A stretch of 64,000 bases of DNA from Acridotheres tristis (taxonomy: Eukaryota; Chordata; Aves; Passeriformes; Sturnidae). Both the position numbers and the translations under genes were made by a program. Positions 27,745 through 38,760 of the stretch are shown piece after piece (the first letter of the stretch is position 1; each line of letters begins with the position of its first letter). The notes beneath the pieces are model-generated. The model did not search any database and had not been told where the DNA came from. It was given only the letters and a program-made list of their open reading frames with translations. Location of the stretch: contig CM072889.1 of NCBI GenBank assembly GCA_037013685.1, positions 6,767,976-6,831,975 on the forward strand. The letters are read 5' to 3'.

Positions 27745-27924
27745 TTTGGGGTTTGTTTTCTTGGGGTTTTTTTTGGTTTTGTGTTTTTGTTTTGGTTTGG
27801 TTTTGGTTTTTTTGTTGTTTGTTTGGTTGGTTTTTGGGGGTTTTTGGGGCCGGGGTTGGGGGGGTTTTTTGGTTTTTTGTTGTTGTTTGTTTGTTTGTTT
27901 GTTGGTTGGTTTTGGGGGTTTTTT
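27745..27924 (+). repeat. 180-nt G/T-only tract with G-quadruplex motif
   Basis: This tract consists of T and G only, apart from three C bases (27760, 27850, 27851), with no A at all. It contains many TTTG and TTGG units, including a (TTTG)n run near 27888-27904. The core 27836-27864 is G5-T5-G4-CC-G4-TT-G7, which meets the usual four-run, short-loop rule for a G-quadruplex. More G4-G5 runs lie at 27748-27751, 27763-27766 and 27914-27918. The G-rich strand is the sense strand of AFF2, so the motif would be present in the pre-mRNA. Long open frames that read through here on both strands are a by-product of the missing A and C and are not genes. Confidence 0.9.
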
Positions 27925-28482
27925 AATACTACCATGTTTGACTTCATTCAGTTTCCTCCAAAATGCAAATATACAGCCCTAAAGTATATTGGTGATATCT
28001 CCAGAAATATAAAAAAAAAACCCCTAGTGTCAGGTTGCAATATTTATTCCTTGCCCTTTTGCTCCTTCTATTCTTACACATTTGCTCTAAGGAAGAGCCA
28101 AGATCCTCCCAGCTAGTGAGATTAGTCGGCATCTATTCCAGGTGTCTTTAACATGAGTGACACTTTTTTTGGACATAGTATTGAGAAAGGAAGCAGGATC
28201 ATGAGCTGTGAAACAATCCAAGGAGATTTGAGCACTGGGCTCTGAGCAGTGATGTGAACTTTACTTGAAGTAAATATGGAATAATCTTCTCAGGAGGAGA
28301 AATGTGTAGTCAGCAGCTGAGCAGAATGTTGGGAGCCATTAAAGCAGAGAAATTAAGCCTGAGTGTGCAAGAAAACACTGACAGCAGTCAAAGGAAAGGT
28401 GGTGTTGGAAGGACATGAGTGCGTATGCCAAGTGCAGGTAAAATATTGCATGTTCTCAGATTCGTAATGAGCATATTGCAAG

Positions 28483-28560
28483 AATTGAACCATAGGTTCA
28501 TACAGGTTGGAAGGATGCTCAAACATCAGCTAGTCCAATGTGTTGTATCTGGAAATTCTG
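28483..28560 (-). mobile_element. CR1-type LINE 3' fragment, antisense
   Basis: The stretch containing cataggttcatacaggttgg, then aagga and later ctagtccaatg, follows the familiar order of the antisense CR1 3' end (catagaat...ggttggaaggga...catctagtccaacc). It is degraded by substitutions and small gaps. CR1 is the dominant LINE of birds and other sauropsids, so the fragment also supports the host assignment. The identification is by motif order from memory, not by database search. Confidence 0.65.
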
Positions 28561-30379
28561 CTATTCTGCCATCCATTTCCCACTTGTATTAATCAGAAAA
28601 AAATCAGAAAAACCAAACACTCTCTGTTAATGGGAAGCCTGGCAGGAGCTGAAGGCACTCAGAGGACAAGGCCTCTGCTGACTGTCCTCATTTTGCTGTT
28701 TCTGGTTTTCTAAGTGTTTTCCTCTTATCGCTCTGTGATGCACACTGGAAATGATCAATCAAGGCTCCTGCACAGGATCTTTTCATGCTGGCAAGTGAAA
28801 AATCAATTTGTGTTTGAAGGAGTAAACAGTATCATGAGCTTCATTTCCCCAGAGTAAAAATGGATTCCTTGATAAAGGAGATGACAAGGAAAGCTGAGAT
28901 CTTGATGTATAAGCACATAGATGCTCATGTGCAAGAAATGAGTGGGCTCCTACATTCATTTTACATGCTACACTTACCTTTTCAATAAAACAAAGATAAG
29001 AAGAAGAGATTACTTGTTGAATGCCAATTGTGCATCAATAAAACCAGGGGGATTGTTCATGAACGGTTTATACAGATGAAAATGTAGTTGCTCAGTTCTG
29101 GCAAAGACATTATTCATGGTGTATTTCTGCTTTATGGCACTGCATTTGGTTTTTCAGAACTATTTTCACAAGTCTGTTGGAAGATTGTGTTGCTAACGTT
29201 TCTGAGAAATGTCTGCTGTTGGATGTAAATTACAGGGAAAGAGTCTTTGTATAATATTTCTGTGCCACAAAAACAAAATCTGATCTCATGCAGCTTATAA
29301 ATTGTCCAGGAGGTAAGAGTAGTCAAGTAAGTGTAGAATGAATAAATGGAAGGTTAGACCAACCTGACTCATCAGATATTGTAACCATTCACCCAATGTC
29401 ATTTGATCTATGTAACATTAAAGGCTACTATTCCCTCGCTTAGATTTCTGCCCTCCTTCCCTCCCTTTAAAGTTCAGAACTTAGCCACCCAAGCCATATG
29501 TTAAACCCTTTGGTTCCACATCATTTAAGCTTTCTCTTCTCTCCTGTGAGACCAAAAAATGAAGAAAGCTGTAGAATACTGGCTTGTAGTAGGTGGAATA
29601 TTCTGACCATCTGACCTTCCCTTTTTCTCTTTTTTTTTTCTTTTTTAGCAAGCAGTATTTAAAACTAAACATGAAGCATTTTGATATAAAAGAAGTTTGC
29701 CAGATTAAAAGGAAATTGGAAGAAGAGTTCAGTGTATCATGTAGCTGTTGTGAAATCTTCTCACTTTGATTGGAGTTTTATTATCTCAGGACAACTGTCT
29801 GCAGCTTATGTAGCATTCACTGTTCAGTCTTGTGAATGCATTGCTGGCTGAGAGAAGAGCTCATGATGTGAATTGCAACCACTTTGTCCTGCAGAAGCCA
29901 AATTCCTGGAATCTGTCCATTCAGCTGAGTTAGACCATGCAGCTCATAAGAGAAGAAAAGCACCAAAAGCATGCACAAGTGCAAGCTGTGCTGTCCATTT
30001 TAGGCTCTGATTAGTGATGAAAGCTGAAGAGGAGAGAGAAGGGATGGAGAATCACATAATGGGTCTGAAAATGCTTGATTTTTATTAGATTAGGAAAGTA
30101 GTAGTATGGGATGAATGTCCAATCTTGACTAAACTACAGGAAGAACGTTGCAGTTTATTAATGGCAATTCTAATAACAATTTGTTACAGCGCTAGCACTT
30201 GAGAGAGTGATAAATATTCTATCTGCTCTGTTTCATTTCATTCTGTCCCCCCGATGAATCTGTGCTTGGATGCCATGGTGTGCCATGTGGGCCTGCTCAC
30301 ACTTGTTAGCTGAACGCAAGTGTTCATGGACAATTAAACTTGCAATTTTTAGTTCACACTTTGAGGGGTTGAGAGGTTG

Positions 30380-30399
30380 TTTTTTCTTTTTTTTTTTTT
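30380..30399 (+). repeat. Poly(T) tract
   Basis: T6-C-T13 homopolymer-like run, without an identifiable retrocopy next to it. Confidence 0.85.
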
Positions 30400-30439
30400 C
30401 AAGACAGACTAAATTTATAATAGATCTCTGTGCCTTTCA

Positions 30440-30840
30440 AGTCTCTTAGAATGTGCAACTGCAGCATGAATTTAGAAAAATAGTTTCATTTCTTTAGAAA
30501 TCCATTAATAGTAATGTACTGGAAGACTCTTACATTGATCTTCTCTCTGATAGCCATGTTGTAATAATTATTCTTTTAATGTTTGCATCAATCTAAATCT
30601 TTTTATGCTCTCTCCTAGTTGGATCTCCCTGTATGAAAATCACAGCACTTTGACATCTTGCATTACTTTAATACCAGTGACTCAAAACAAAGCAATGCCA
30701 AAGGCAACAAAAGTTTTGTCAAGCCATTAAAATCTTCTTTGCCATTAACACAATTAAATTGATGCATGAGCGATTAAAATTATTAGCACGTGCTGCCAGC
30801 AGAAGCTGGTTACAATTGCATAATATATAGTGGGCTTTAT
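30440..30840. other. CNE-like block
   Basis: This block has mixed AT-rich sequence with SOX-like (aacaaaag), homeodomain-like (acaattaaatt, gattaaaattatta) and E-box (gcacgtgc) motifs in close order around 30700-30800. It has no simple repeats or mobile-element traces. It is a candidate intronic enhancer, supported only by texture. Confidence 0.2.
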
Positions 30841-33173
30841 TAAAGTAAAATGCTTTGCTGTTTATGTTTACTGTTACTGTTATCATTAGTACTGAAGTAA
30901 CATAAACCTAAACAGAGTTGTGAATTGGAAGAGGACTGTAAGACAACCAAGAACATGCTCTGTCCTGTATTAATAGTGAGGGACACAGTCATCACTTTTC
31001 TAAGCAAAGAAATACACTTAGTACCTTGGCTAACCATTACAGCTGGCATGTGTAATGGTAGGGAAGGGTGTTAAATAAAGAGAGCTTCTGTATCTCTGCT
31101 GCTCTCACTCTTCCCAGTCTGACTCACTCAGCTGGATTTTGGGTTGCTCCTGTTTCTGCGGTGAGAAATTTTGTGGTTCACTGTAAACTTATTGGAGGAC
31201 TGTTTGTTTTGTTTTCTCATATTCTAACATACTAGTTTTCAATGAATAAAAATGAGGCGTGTATTAGAGACACGTGTTCTGTCTCACTGCATAGTGCAGT
31301 AACACCCCTGCTTGCAAACCTTTTGATTAACCATATTCCTTACTGAATGGGGAGCCGGTATGAGGAATGGAAAATACAGATGAGCAGAGAACTTAAAAGT
31401 ATTGAGAGAGAAAAAAGTAATTTAAGTGAAAAGTAGGGAGATGAAGGAATTCCCATCAAGTCCAAGTCCTGTGGTGTAAGGGTGGATGGCATGCCTGGTG
31501 CAGTTCATTCTGACCACTCATTGACATTTCTCAGCCGGGTTTGTAGGCAATTTGAGCTGAGTAGAAACTGGGGACAAAAGGTAAGGGTTTTTTTTTTTGG
31601 TTGGTTGACAGTTTTAAGGTGACATTGTGGAAAATTATAATCTATAATAGATAAAAAGTATTAAAACCCGTGTGGCGTAGTCCTATTCACATGGGTAATC
31701 CTTATCAACATACTGATGAACTGTTGGGAATTTAGAGAACAGTGATGAAATAATCCAAAGGGGAGGAAAGTCTTGTTTATCAGGAAAGAAGGTAAAAGTT
31801 GAACATACAGCATTTGAGAAAAGTGAAATATAATTCTGCATGTCTATGAATGATGTAAATATGAAGGGGAGTAATGAATTCTAGTAGTGGGAAGAGCTCT
31901 ACAGAAGAGCTGAGGTGACACTGAAAACAAAATTTTAACCATTATAAAGAAAGTACCAACACTACATATTATTAAGGGAAGGAATGGAAGACCCATTTTT
32001 GGGGTTTTTGGGTCAGACTAGCTGTAGTACTAGAAGATATGGGGAAAATTTGCTAAATTATCGTGGTAATCTAAGAGGTCTCTGTGATCTTTGACTTCGG
32101 TAGCTATGTGGATTTATTCTTGAAGCTTAGTGCTGGTTGAAATGCAGGCAGAAGGCCGTGGTTGGTGTTTTGGTCAAGCTCTATAGCAGATTAGGATGAC
32201 AGGGATTAAATTCAGTCATGACTGTCTTTCACCAAACTAGTTACTAAGCGTAATAAGGTAGAAGAATCATTCAGAAAATCTCATTGAATATTTCCTGCTT
32301 TACCCCATGATAAGAGCCCACCATATCTCTCTACAAATGCCACAGAGTGGCTGTACATACAGGTCACATCTGCCTGTTGTTTCTGTAATTGTTCACTGTA
32401 TTTAAAGGTTTTGTGCTCTTTCATATCCTTAGAATGAGGGATTGTGGAAAATGCTGTAAGGTACCATTTAAGAAGTATTTTCAATTTTAATATATTAGCA
32501 GCATCACTTTCTGTGTGTGTGGTTGGGTGCAGAGATAAATTGAATCTTCCAAGGGGAGAAGGAGCGGCGTCAGGCGTCTTGAGGTGGATACCTGTGTGCT
32601 GCGCAGGATGCAGAAGATACTGAACCTGTAACAGGCTGATGGAGTGAGGGACAGCAAAATCAGCAACCACCCTTACAGTCCAACTAGTATTTCCTACAGT
32701 ATTTATTTAAGAGCTATCTGGGCTGTTAGCCTATTAAGATGTAGGATAAGATAGTTGATGATAACAGCTTTCTCCTGTTATCACCTCTGTCCTTCGCTGC
32801 AGCATGTGGCAAGTTAAACCAAACCTCGCCCTCTCTCTGAAGGCTGCTGATAGGAGTAACAGTGGGGTCTTCTTCAATCACAGACGTTTCAGGCAATTCC
32901 ACTACTAGTTCTCAACTGTGAGGAAGTCAGAATACTTTATTGCTTCAAAAGTGTTGTTAGTAACACAAAGCAGCATGGAAGAACAAAAACAACTTTTGAC
33001 AAAATAGGTCCTGCTGGTGGTTTATGTTGATCTGAACCAGAAAACTTGGTAGGCAGCAAGCGTGGATATAGCAGTCTTTAAACAGAGGCAGTTGCTTGTT
33101 AACTGTTCACCTGTGTGGTTGAACTTTGCATCCAGCACCTGACTAAACATTTCTTTTTTTTCTTTAAACCTAG

Positions 33174-33218
33174 GTTGCCCTTCCCAATGACTCCAGCTGT
33201 GTGGAAGAAATACTTCGG
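33174..33218 (+). CDS. AFF2: AFF2 internal exon, 45 nt (VALPNDSSCVEEILR)
   Basis: This internal exon encodes 15 residues, VALPNDSSCVEEILR, read in phase 0 at both ends. The acceptor has a pyrimidine tract (33151-33165) and ends ...aacctag. The donor is the consensus GTAAGT at 33219-33224. The CVEEILR motif sits directly before the conserved [16 protein letters not shown] block in AF4/FMR2-family proteins, and the next exon (55432) supplies exactly that block in frame. AFF proteins are nuclear, disordered transcription-elongation scaffolds that bind P-TEFb and ELL-type partners; this part lies in the N-terminal half, ahead of the transactivation region. As a symmetric 45-nt exon, skipping it would keep the frame. 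The paralogue call rests on the downstream exons, since this one alone fits several AFF members. Upstream exons were not found in the window. The residue and splice evidence is read directly; the function comes from the family. Confidence 0.9.
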
Positions 33219-34719
33219 GTAAGTATTTACTTTTTTATCTCCTGTATAATTGTAGTGTTATTTTCATCTTCCAAGGAAAGGGTTTATAGGGCTGTCTTCA
33301 ACACTGTAGTTAAATAATAACATATCAATGGGTCTATTTTAAGAGACACAGACGGGGGGTAGGCCCATGGTGCTCCTTAGTGAGATCAGTTCACCTAATA
33401 CTCTGCATCTGCCTGCTTGTTTCAGTCAGGATTTACACATGTTCATGTTCTTTTCAAGCTCTCAGTCCCCGAGTCTATCCAGAACACATTTCTCTCCTAC
33501 CCTGAGGTTCAGTTGCCTTAATTCTTCTACTCACAAACTGACCTACAATCTTCCTCTAGACTACAATTGCTCATCATTCATGGTTTTGTTAAAGACTTAC
33601 AGACGTGTTTTTTCTGTGATCTTTGGTCAGCGGTTGAATACAGAAAATTGCAACTCCAAACTGAGAATGGCTTAATTGCAACAAGATCATGTCATAAGAA
33701 ATAAGGGAGTGTGCACAAGTTGTATGCCTTACTCTGAGTGTAAGATAGGCTTTTCCTCAGACACCCCAACCTTGGGGTTCCCTTTTCCCTGTGAGATTTG
33801 CCTCAGGACAGTTTTGCAACCCACCAGTCCCACTCGCAGATTTAGGTTTTTGTCCTCATGGGTTGAGTTTCCAATCTGTCAGAGCTACCTCCCTGGGATT
33901 GCCAGCCAACCAGCTGATTTTTGGTGTAGAAGAGTTAAAATTTCAGTGGGAATTTGTGCCAGCCATGTCCTTGTTACTAGGAGGTAGTGCTGCAGGCTTA
34001 CCCAGACCTGAAATAATATGTAACAGTCATGCCAGCTTGTTTGCAAAGACTTATTCTTGCTTATAAAATAAAATAAGCTTGTTACTATTCCTTGCAATTC
34101 ACAGTTAAAGAGCTTGGAAAACTTGCTCCTGGTTTGTGCACACACATTATCTTGGGCTGCTCTAGATGTCCTTATGGATTGGCAGTGTTGCTGCAGAAGA
34201 GTGTTGAGGCAGCAGACAGGCTTGCTTGTGCAGACCTGAAGTAACGGAGAAGATCCTGCATGCGCACCCCGGAGCAATGAATGCAAGGAAATAAATAATA
34301 TTTACTTTCAACCTTCAAAGGGAGCAGAGGTTTATTACCTATAGAACACTAAGGGAGCAAAAGTAAAGGAAATGTTGAAAGGCTGTGCGAAATACTTGGT
34401 ACATTTTAAATGTCTTTTTTCCTTCTTTATATATTTCGATTAGGTTCATTACTATATTTGAAATAAATTACTTGTTGGCTGGGGAAAGCAGTTGTTTGCA
34501 GTAAACAGCATCAAAAGAAAATGTGATGGTGTTAATTTCAGGGATCAGTCATCCAGGTGACACTTCTAATGTGGGAACAGTGTATGTAAATCACAGGAAG
34601 CAGAAATGTCTTTTTTCTAATCAAGATGGTGACCCTGTTTCCTACACCATGACTGTAATTTGAGTCAACAAAAAAGCACAATATGCTGGACTTCCTTCTG
34701 AAACCTGCTGAGATTGGAG

Positions 34720-35330
34720 CAGGACTTTCTGCTGCCTTTAGAGAATGGGGATGAACTGCAGAGTCCCTGCTCCTGCTACCAGTGGGCCATTGAATGTTGG
34801 GACAGTCTTGGGGTGGACAGAGCAGGGATTTAGCAGAATTCCGTGCCTCTGGAGATCTCTCTCACAAGGACATGTAATGAGCATGTGAAGAAGGAATACA
34901 AACCAGCAGATCTTTCTGGACTATGGCTGCAGGTGCCTAGAGGCATCCTTCATGCCTGTCCTAGGGTAAACCTGTCCACCATAGGCACTGGCATGGCCAG
35001 AAGGCACCTGGAGCACGTGACACCTGTGTTGGGGTGGAGATACAGTCTTGGCATGTGGACCTCAGACATGGTTCCCCCAGAGTGCTCCCCTCCATGTGCA
35101 GGAGGGTGGTTTGGTGCTGCTTTGCAGGGGCTCTGTGCCCTTGGCATGGTGTTGGGCTGTTCGGGGCACCCACAGGCTGCCTTCAGTCTTTTGTCACCTG
35201 ACTGCACTGGGCTGCACAGCCCTGCCTGTGTGAGCACAGCAACCACAGAGCTGCTCTGGGTCTGCCCAGCAAGGACCCAGCAGGCTCCAGCCTCAGCTGG
35301 ATGCCCTCAGGGCTGTGGCTGAGGATTCCA
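34720..35330. other. GC-richer intronic patch with long spurious frames
   Basis: The base composition rises well above the surroundings here. CpG remains rare, so this is not a CpG island. Because TAA/TAG/TGA are scarcer, several overlapping frames stay open on both strands, the longest 159 codons on + (34843-35322). Its Cys/Pro/Gly-rich sequence shows no domain and no splice support. Confidence 0.5.
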
Positions 35331-36230
35331 ATGACACGTGGTGCTGAAGCACACCTGGCACTAGAAGTGTCAGGGTTTTGTCAGTGTTTTACTTTGTTCT
35401 TCTCAAATTTATGCTGCAGAACAAGCTAGCTGGAAATGTGTTTTGGCTGCACGCAGGGTATCATATTCTACTTGACAGGAAATGGAGAGAAAATAGGTAA
35501 GAGAATGTGATGCCCAGCAGTGGTCAAAATCCAGTCTTTGGTCTCCCCATAGAAACCCTGTGTCAGAAGATTTAGGCTGGATGCTCCAGATGAAAGAATG
35601 ACCCTTGGTTTCAGCAGAAATTTGCTAAAAATTTTTGAGAATCTGAATTAAGTTTCCAGCCCTAACAGGTACCTTTTGGCCTGTCAGGGCCATTTACACA
35701 GGCTCTGATGAACTTTTGGTATGCTCCCTCATGGCAGCTTCACTTAGTAAAAACACCAGGTTATTCATATTTCTGTCCTGTCAGGGATGTTACAGAGGTA
35801 AACAAAAAGGATTCCAAGACAGTTAAGCCCCAAAGGTGGACAACTGGGCTGTAATTCTGAGTTTTGCCCAACCAAACCACTGGCAACTCCTGGCAGTTTC
35901 TGCTCTGGGCCGTGTCTACTGCCAAGCTGTGCTCCCCAAAGAGCTGAGGAAGGGTGCTCTGCGTGGCACTCACCCTTGGAGCAATGCATACCTTAAAGGT
36001 TGCTTTTTTTGCTGGTTTTGATTTGTTTTGTTTTTTTAAGTTGGGGAATTAAGTGATTTAGTTCCTCAGGAAGACTCAGTAAATCTCAAGGGTTTCTTTG
36101 CTAGACTTTACAAGGAAGAGGTACTCCTGAGAAGGTCTGTGACCTCTGATTTTACATAGCTCTTTTTTCAAGCTGAACTTGATTAATATTTTCTGTAATT
36201 GTAGAGGTTTGTAATTCCTAATCTGTTGCC

Positions 36231-36254
36231 TTTTTTTTTTCTTTTTTTTTTCAG
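36231..36254 (+). repeat. T-rich tract ending in CAG (pseudo-acceptor)
   Basis: T10-C-T10-CAG forms an ideal-looking splice acceptor tract, ending at 36254 and followed a few bases later by a run of nine A. No exon with a coding frame or a convincing donor follows closely, so I treat it as a homopolymer-derived decoy. Confidence 0.7.
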
Positions 36255-36510
36255 TCTTTAAAAAAAAAGATTTAACTGAATTTATACTCTAAAATTTTCA
36301 AGGGGGAAGGTCTTGACTCCATTCAGACCCTTAAGTCTTCAGAGACAAAATTTCACAGTCCTGTAGATTTCCTGAAACACTTAGCTACTGATTTCATCTT
36401 GTGTAAATGTTTTAAGGACTGTTCCCAGTGCTACAGGCAAAAGTCAATGGCAGACCAGTCTCTTGTTGATTTTACTTTTCCAACCAGCATAACTGAGAAG
36501 ATTGTGAAAA

Positions 36511-36549
36511 ATAATAATAAATAATAAAAAAATAGTAATCATCATCATC
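36511..36549 (+). repeat. AAT then ATC simple repeat
   Basis: An (ATA/AAT)n run passes through A7 and then into (ATC)n. Low-complexity open frames on the minus strand read through it and are not genes. Confidence 0.8.
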
Positions 36550-38649
36550 TCTTTTACAACTAAGGCCAAACAATAATGATAGTACAGAATGCATTTCATA
36601 CAGGTTGCTAATACCAAACTGAAAGATAAAGGCAAATACCTTGTGGCCTACTCTTCTTTCTGTTCTAAAATGTGTCTGGGGGTTTTTTCCCCAACCAATG
36701 CAATGGTTTTGAAAGTGTGGATAATATGGAAGACAGGCAATTAAAAGTATGTGCATGTAATTCACATTTTATTAATATGGATTTAAATTGTCACTTGCTA
36801 TATGCATCCACTGAAAAATGAATTCATTTAAATGTTGTGATCCAAAGTGCAAGTGGGGTGAGAGAGCTGACATTTAAAACCAGTCTCCTAAACTTTACCT
36901 GTACACTTGTACCAGTGCTTTACATCAGTGTACCTTGCTGTCACTGCATGTGATGTGACCCATATCCTGGCCCAGGAAAAGGAAGTGTGTAGGTGACACT
37001 GAGGGCGAACAAGCAGTGATCCTTTTCCTGTCTGTGGAGAGCACAGAAGGGACCTTCCTTAGCCTTGGTTTACCCCTGGCTAAAGAGTTGATAAATGCAC
37101 AACACTGCATGCAAGAGAAAGGAAATTTTTTAAACAACATGTTCTGGAGGACTCGGAGTGTGAATTGGGAGTTTGGGCTGGGTGTTTAGGCAATTGGTTG
37201 GGCATGATCTGGCAGCAGCAAGGCTCTGGTCTGTGCACTAAAGCTTTTGTGGCTGTATCATAACCACCTGGGCAGGCACTGCTATCTGGAAATCTGTCCC
37301 CACTTAGACGAACAAAAGAATGCATATTCACTATAGGAAGGCATCAAGTGGCTAGGTGGACTTCTGATGGTATGTGGACAGCTGTGATACTAATTGGAAG
37401 CTTTCTAGTCTTGAAGCCAAAACAGATCCCAAATACAGTTCAGGTTATAATAAGTGCAAAAAAGACCAGAGTTAAATGAGCAAAGTCTGTAATTTGTATG
37501 GTCGTCTTCTGATGACTAGCTCCTGTCTAATGACATCGGAGAATATGTAAATTGATCAGCAGGTGAAAATGCCCTTAATTCTGCAAATTTTATGTAGGGT
37601 TACCTTCCTCATGCCAATTGAAAGCACTAAGTCTCACCTGCAGCTGAGGTGAGCTGTTCACCTAGCAAACTTAGACTGTAAGTGATGTAGGTCATTATTT
37701 GCCCCTCATTGTTTTCTCTTCTAAAATGCAAACAACATTGAAGAATTATGCTAAATCTAATTATAATAATTGTAATTTGAAAAATACAGGTACACTGTCC
37801 AGTGTGGTTACAAGTGGACTTAGTAGCTGATGGGTAGTTTAAATATTTTCATGTGGAGTCTGGGGGCTTACTGGGGAGGGCATGATGTGAATTTAAAATG
37901 ATTATCCAGACATCACTGGACAAGTGAATAACGAGCTGACTGGCCTAGTAAATCATGTGAAGCTGTCAAATGTGGGAACATGATAGGGAGGAGATTATGT
38001 CAAGTAACAGTAACTTAGCAGCCTGGCATTTAGCTGTCCAGAAAATGAGTAAGAGTAGCCACTTTTAAATAGCTAAGTAAATAAATGAATCCGTATAAGT
38101 CTTAGGTATACTATAAAAATAGCCCAGGACCCTATGTTTTGTGTCAAGCTGTTTCTTTCTCCTGGATAAGGTGATATATTATTTCTATTGAAATGAAAAA
38201 ATGGATTGAAAAGTTAACCCACATGTCAATGTGGATCTGTGGCCTTTGTCCCTGCTCTGGCATGCAGCCTTTGAAAGCATGCAAGGAACGGGTAATAGCC
38301 TGCTTTGAGACTTGGGTTTTTTTTTTTCCTTTGGGCATTGCTTATGTACACGAAGATTTCGATGGATAAAAACAATTAATTTCTTAGCAATTTCTAAGCC
38401 ATTGCATTTTCAAGCTTTTTATCAGCACTTTGTCAATGGAGGCAGAACCAATTTCCGCTCTCACATCAGTATAAATCAAAGGGTAAATCCACTGACCTCT
38501 GATCTCATTTGAGTTCATTGAATTCTTTTTCCTCCCACACTGGTATAAATTGGCAGCAGCTCCACTTACATTGCTGCTGCTGTTATAAAATAAAAATGAG
38601 TTACCTCTGCATTACTTTAGGTATACATAAAAGCAGAGACCAGTTTTTT

Positions 38650-38760
38650 TGCTCTGATGACTCTCCAGATGTGGTCTCACTCCAGGAAATGGAAACACTG
38701 AATATTTCCTTGAGAACAGCTCCTTCCTGGTTTGTTGGGTGATCAGCTCCGTTCTGGTCT
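38650..38760 (-). mobile_element. Possible CR1 fragment, antisense
   Basis: The string ccagatgtggtctcac equals a common block of antisense CR1 (in the part that normally reads gactccaggtgtggtctcacc). The following sequence is only loosely similar (ggaaatggaa...ttccttgagaacagctcctt against the usual ggaaggat...ctccctcgacctgctgg). The limits are approximate. Confidence 0.4.

Larger units (their letters stand above)
1..33173 (+). other. AFF2: Upstream AFF2 intron (5' end outside the window)
   Basis: No exon that I can join to the AFF frame lies upstream of 33174. The sequence is AT-rich, has frequent stops in all frames and carries only scattered open frames of chance size. It holds a recursive-splice-like site (443/444), short palindromes and hairpins, three CNE-like AT-rich blocks (11580-11900, 24380-25470, 30440-30840), a candidate cryptic exon (24926-25000), a 180-nt G/T-only tract (27745-27924), an old CR1 fragment (28483-28560) and minor simple repeats. 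The interval between these items shows nothing I can support. The AFF2 exon encoding residues before VALPNDSSC should be further 5'. Calling it intron is inference from the absence of exons plus the strong acceptor at 33173. Confidence 0.8.

Noticed and set aside
27642..28116. Long frames on both strands across the G/T tract (Phe/Gly/Val-rich and Pro/Lys/Asn-rich).
   Set aside because: Low-complexity products of a tract with almost no A or C. Composition alone removes stops.
29622..29648. Pyrimidine tract ending TTTTAG, acceptor-like.
   Set aside because: The downstream sequence lacks a donor at exon distance and has no AFF-compatible frame.
32281..32670. 129-codon minus-strand frame just upstream of the first AFF2 exon.
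   Set aside because: No family features and no splice context. The opposite strand is the transcribed gene.
34843..35322. 159-codon + strand frame.
   Set aside because: It lies in a GC-rich patch where several frames on both strands are open. There is no domain, signal or splice support.
36231..36268. Very strong acceptor-like T21-CAG.
   Set aside because: No donor or coding frame follows. The sequence turns into an A run, consistent with homopolymer slippage.
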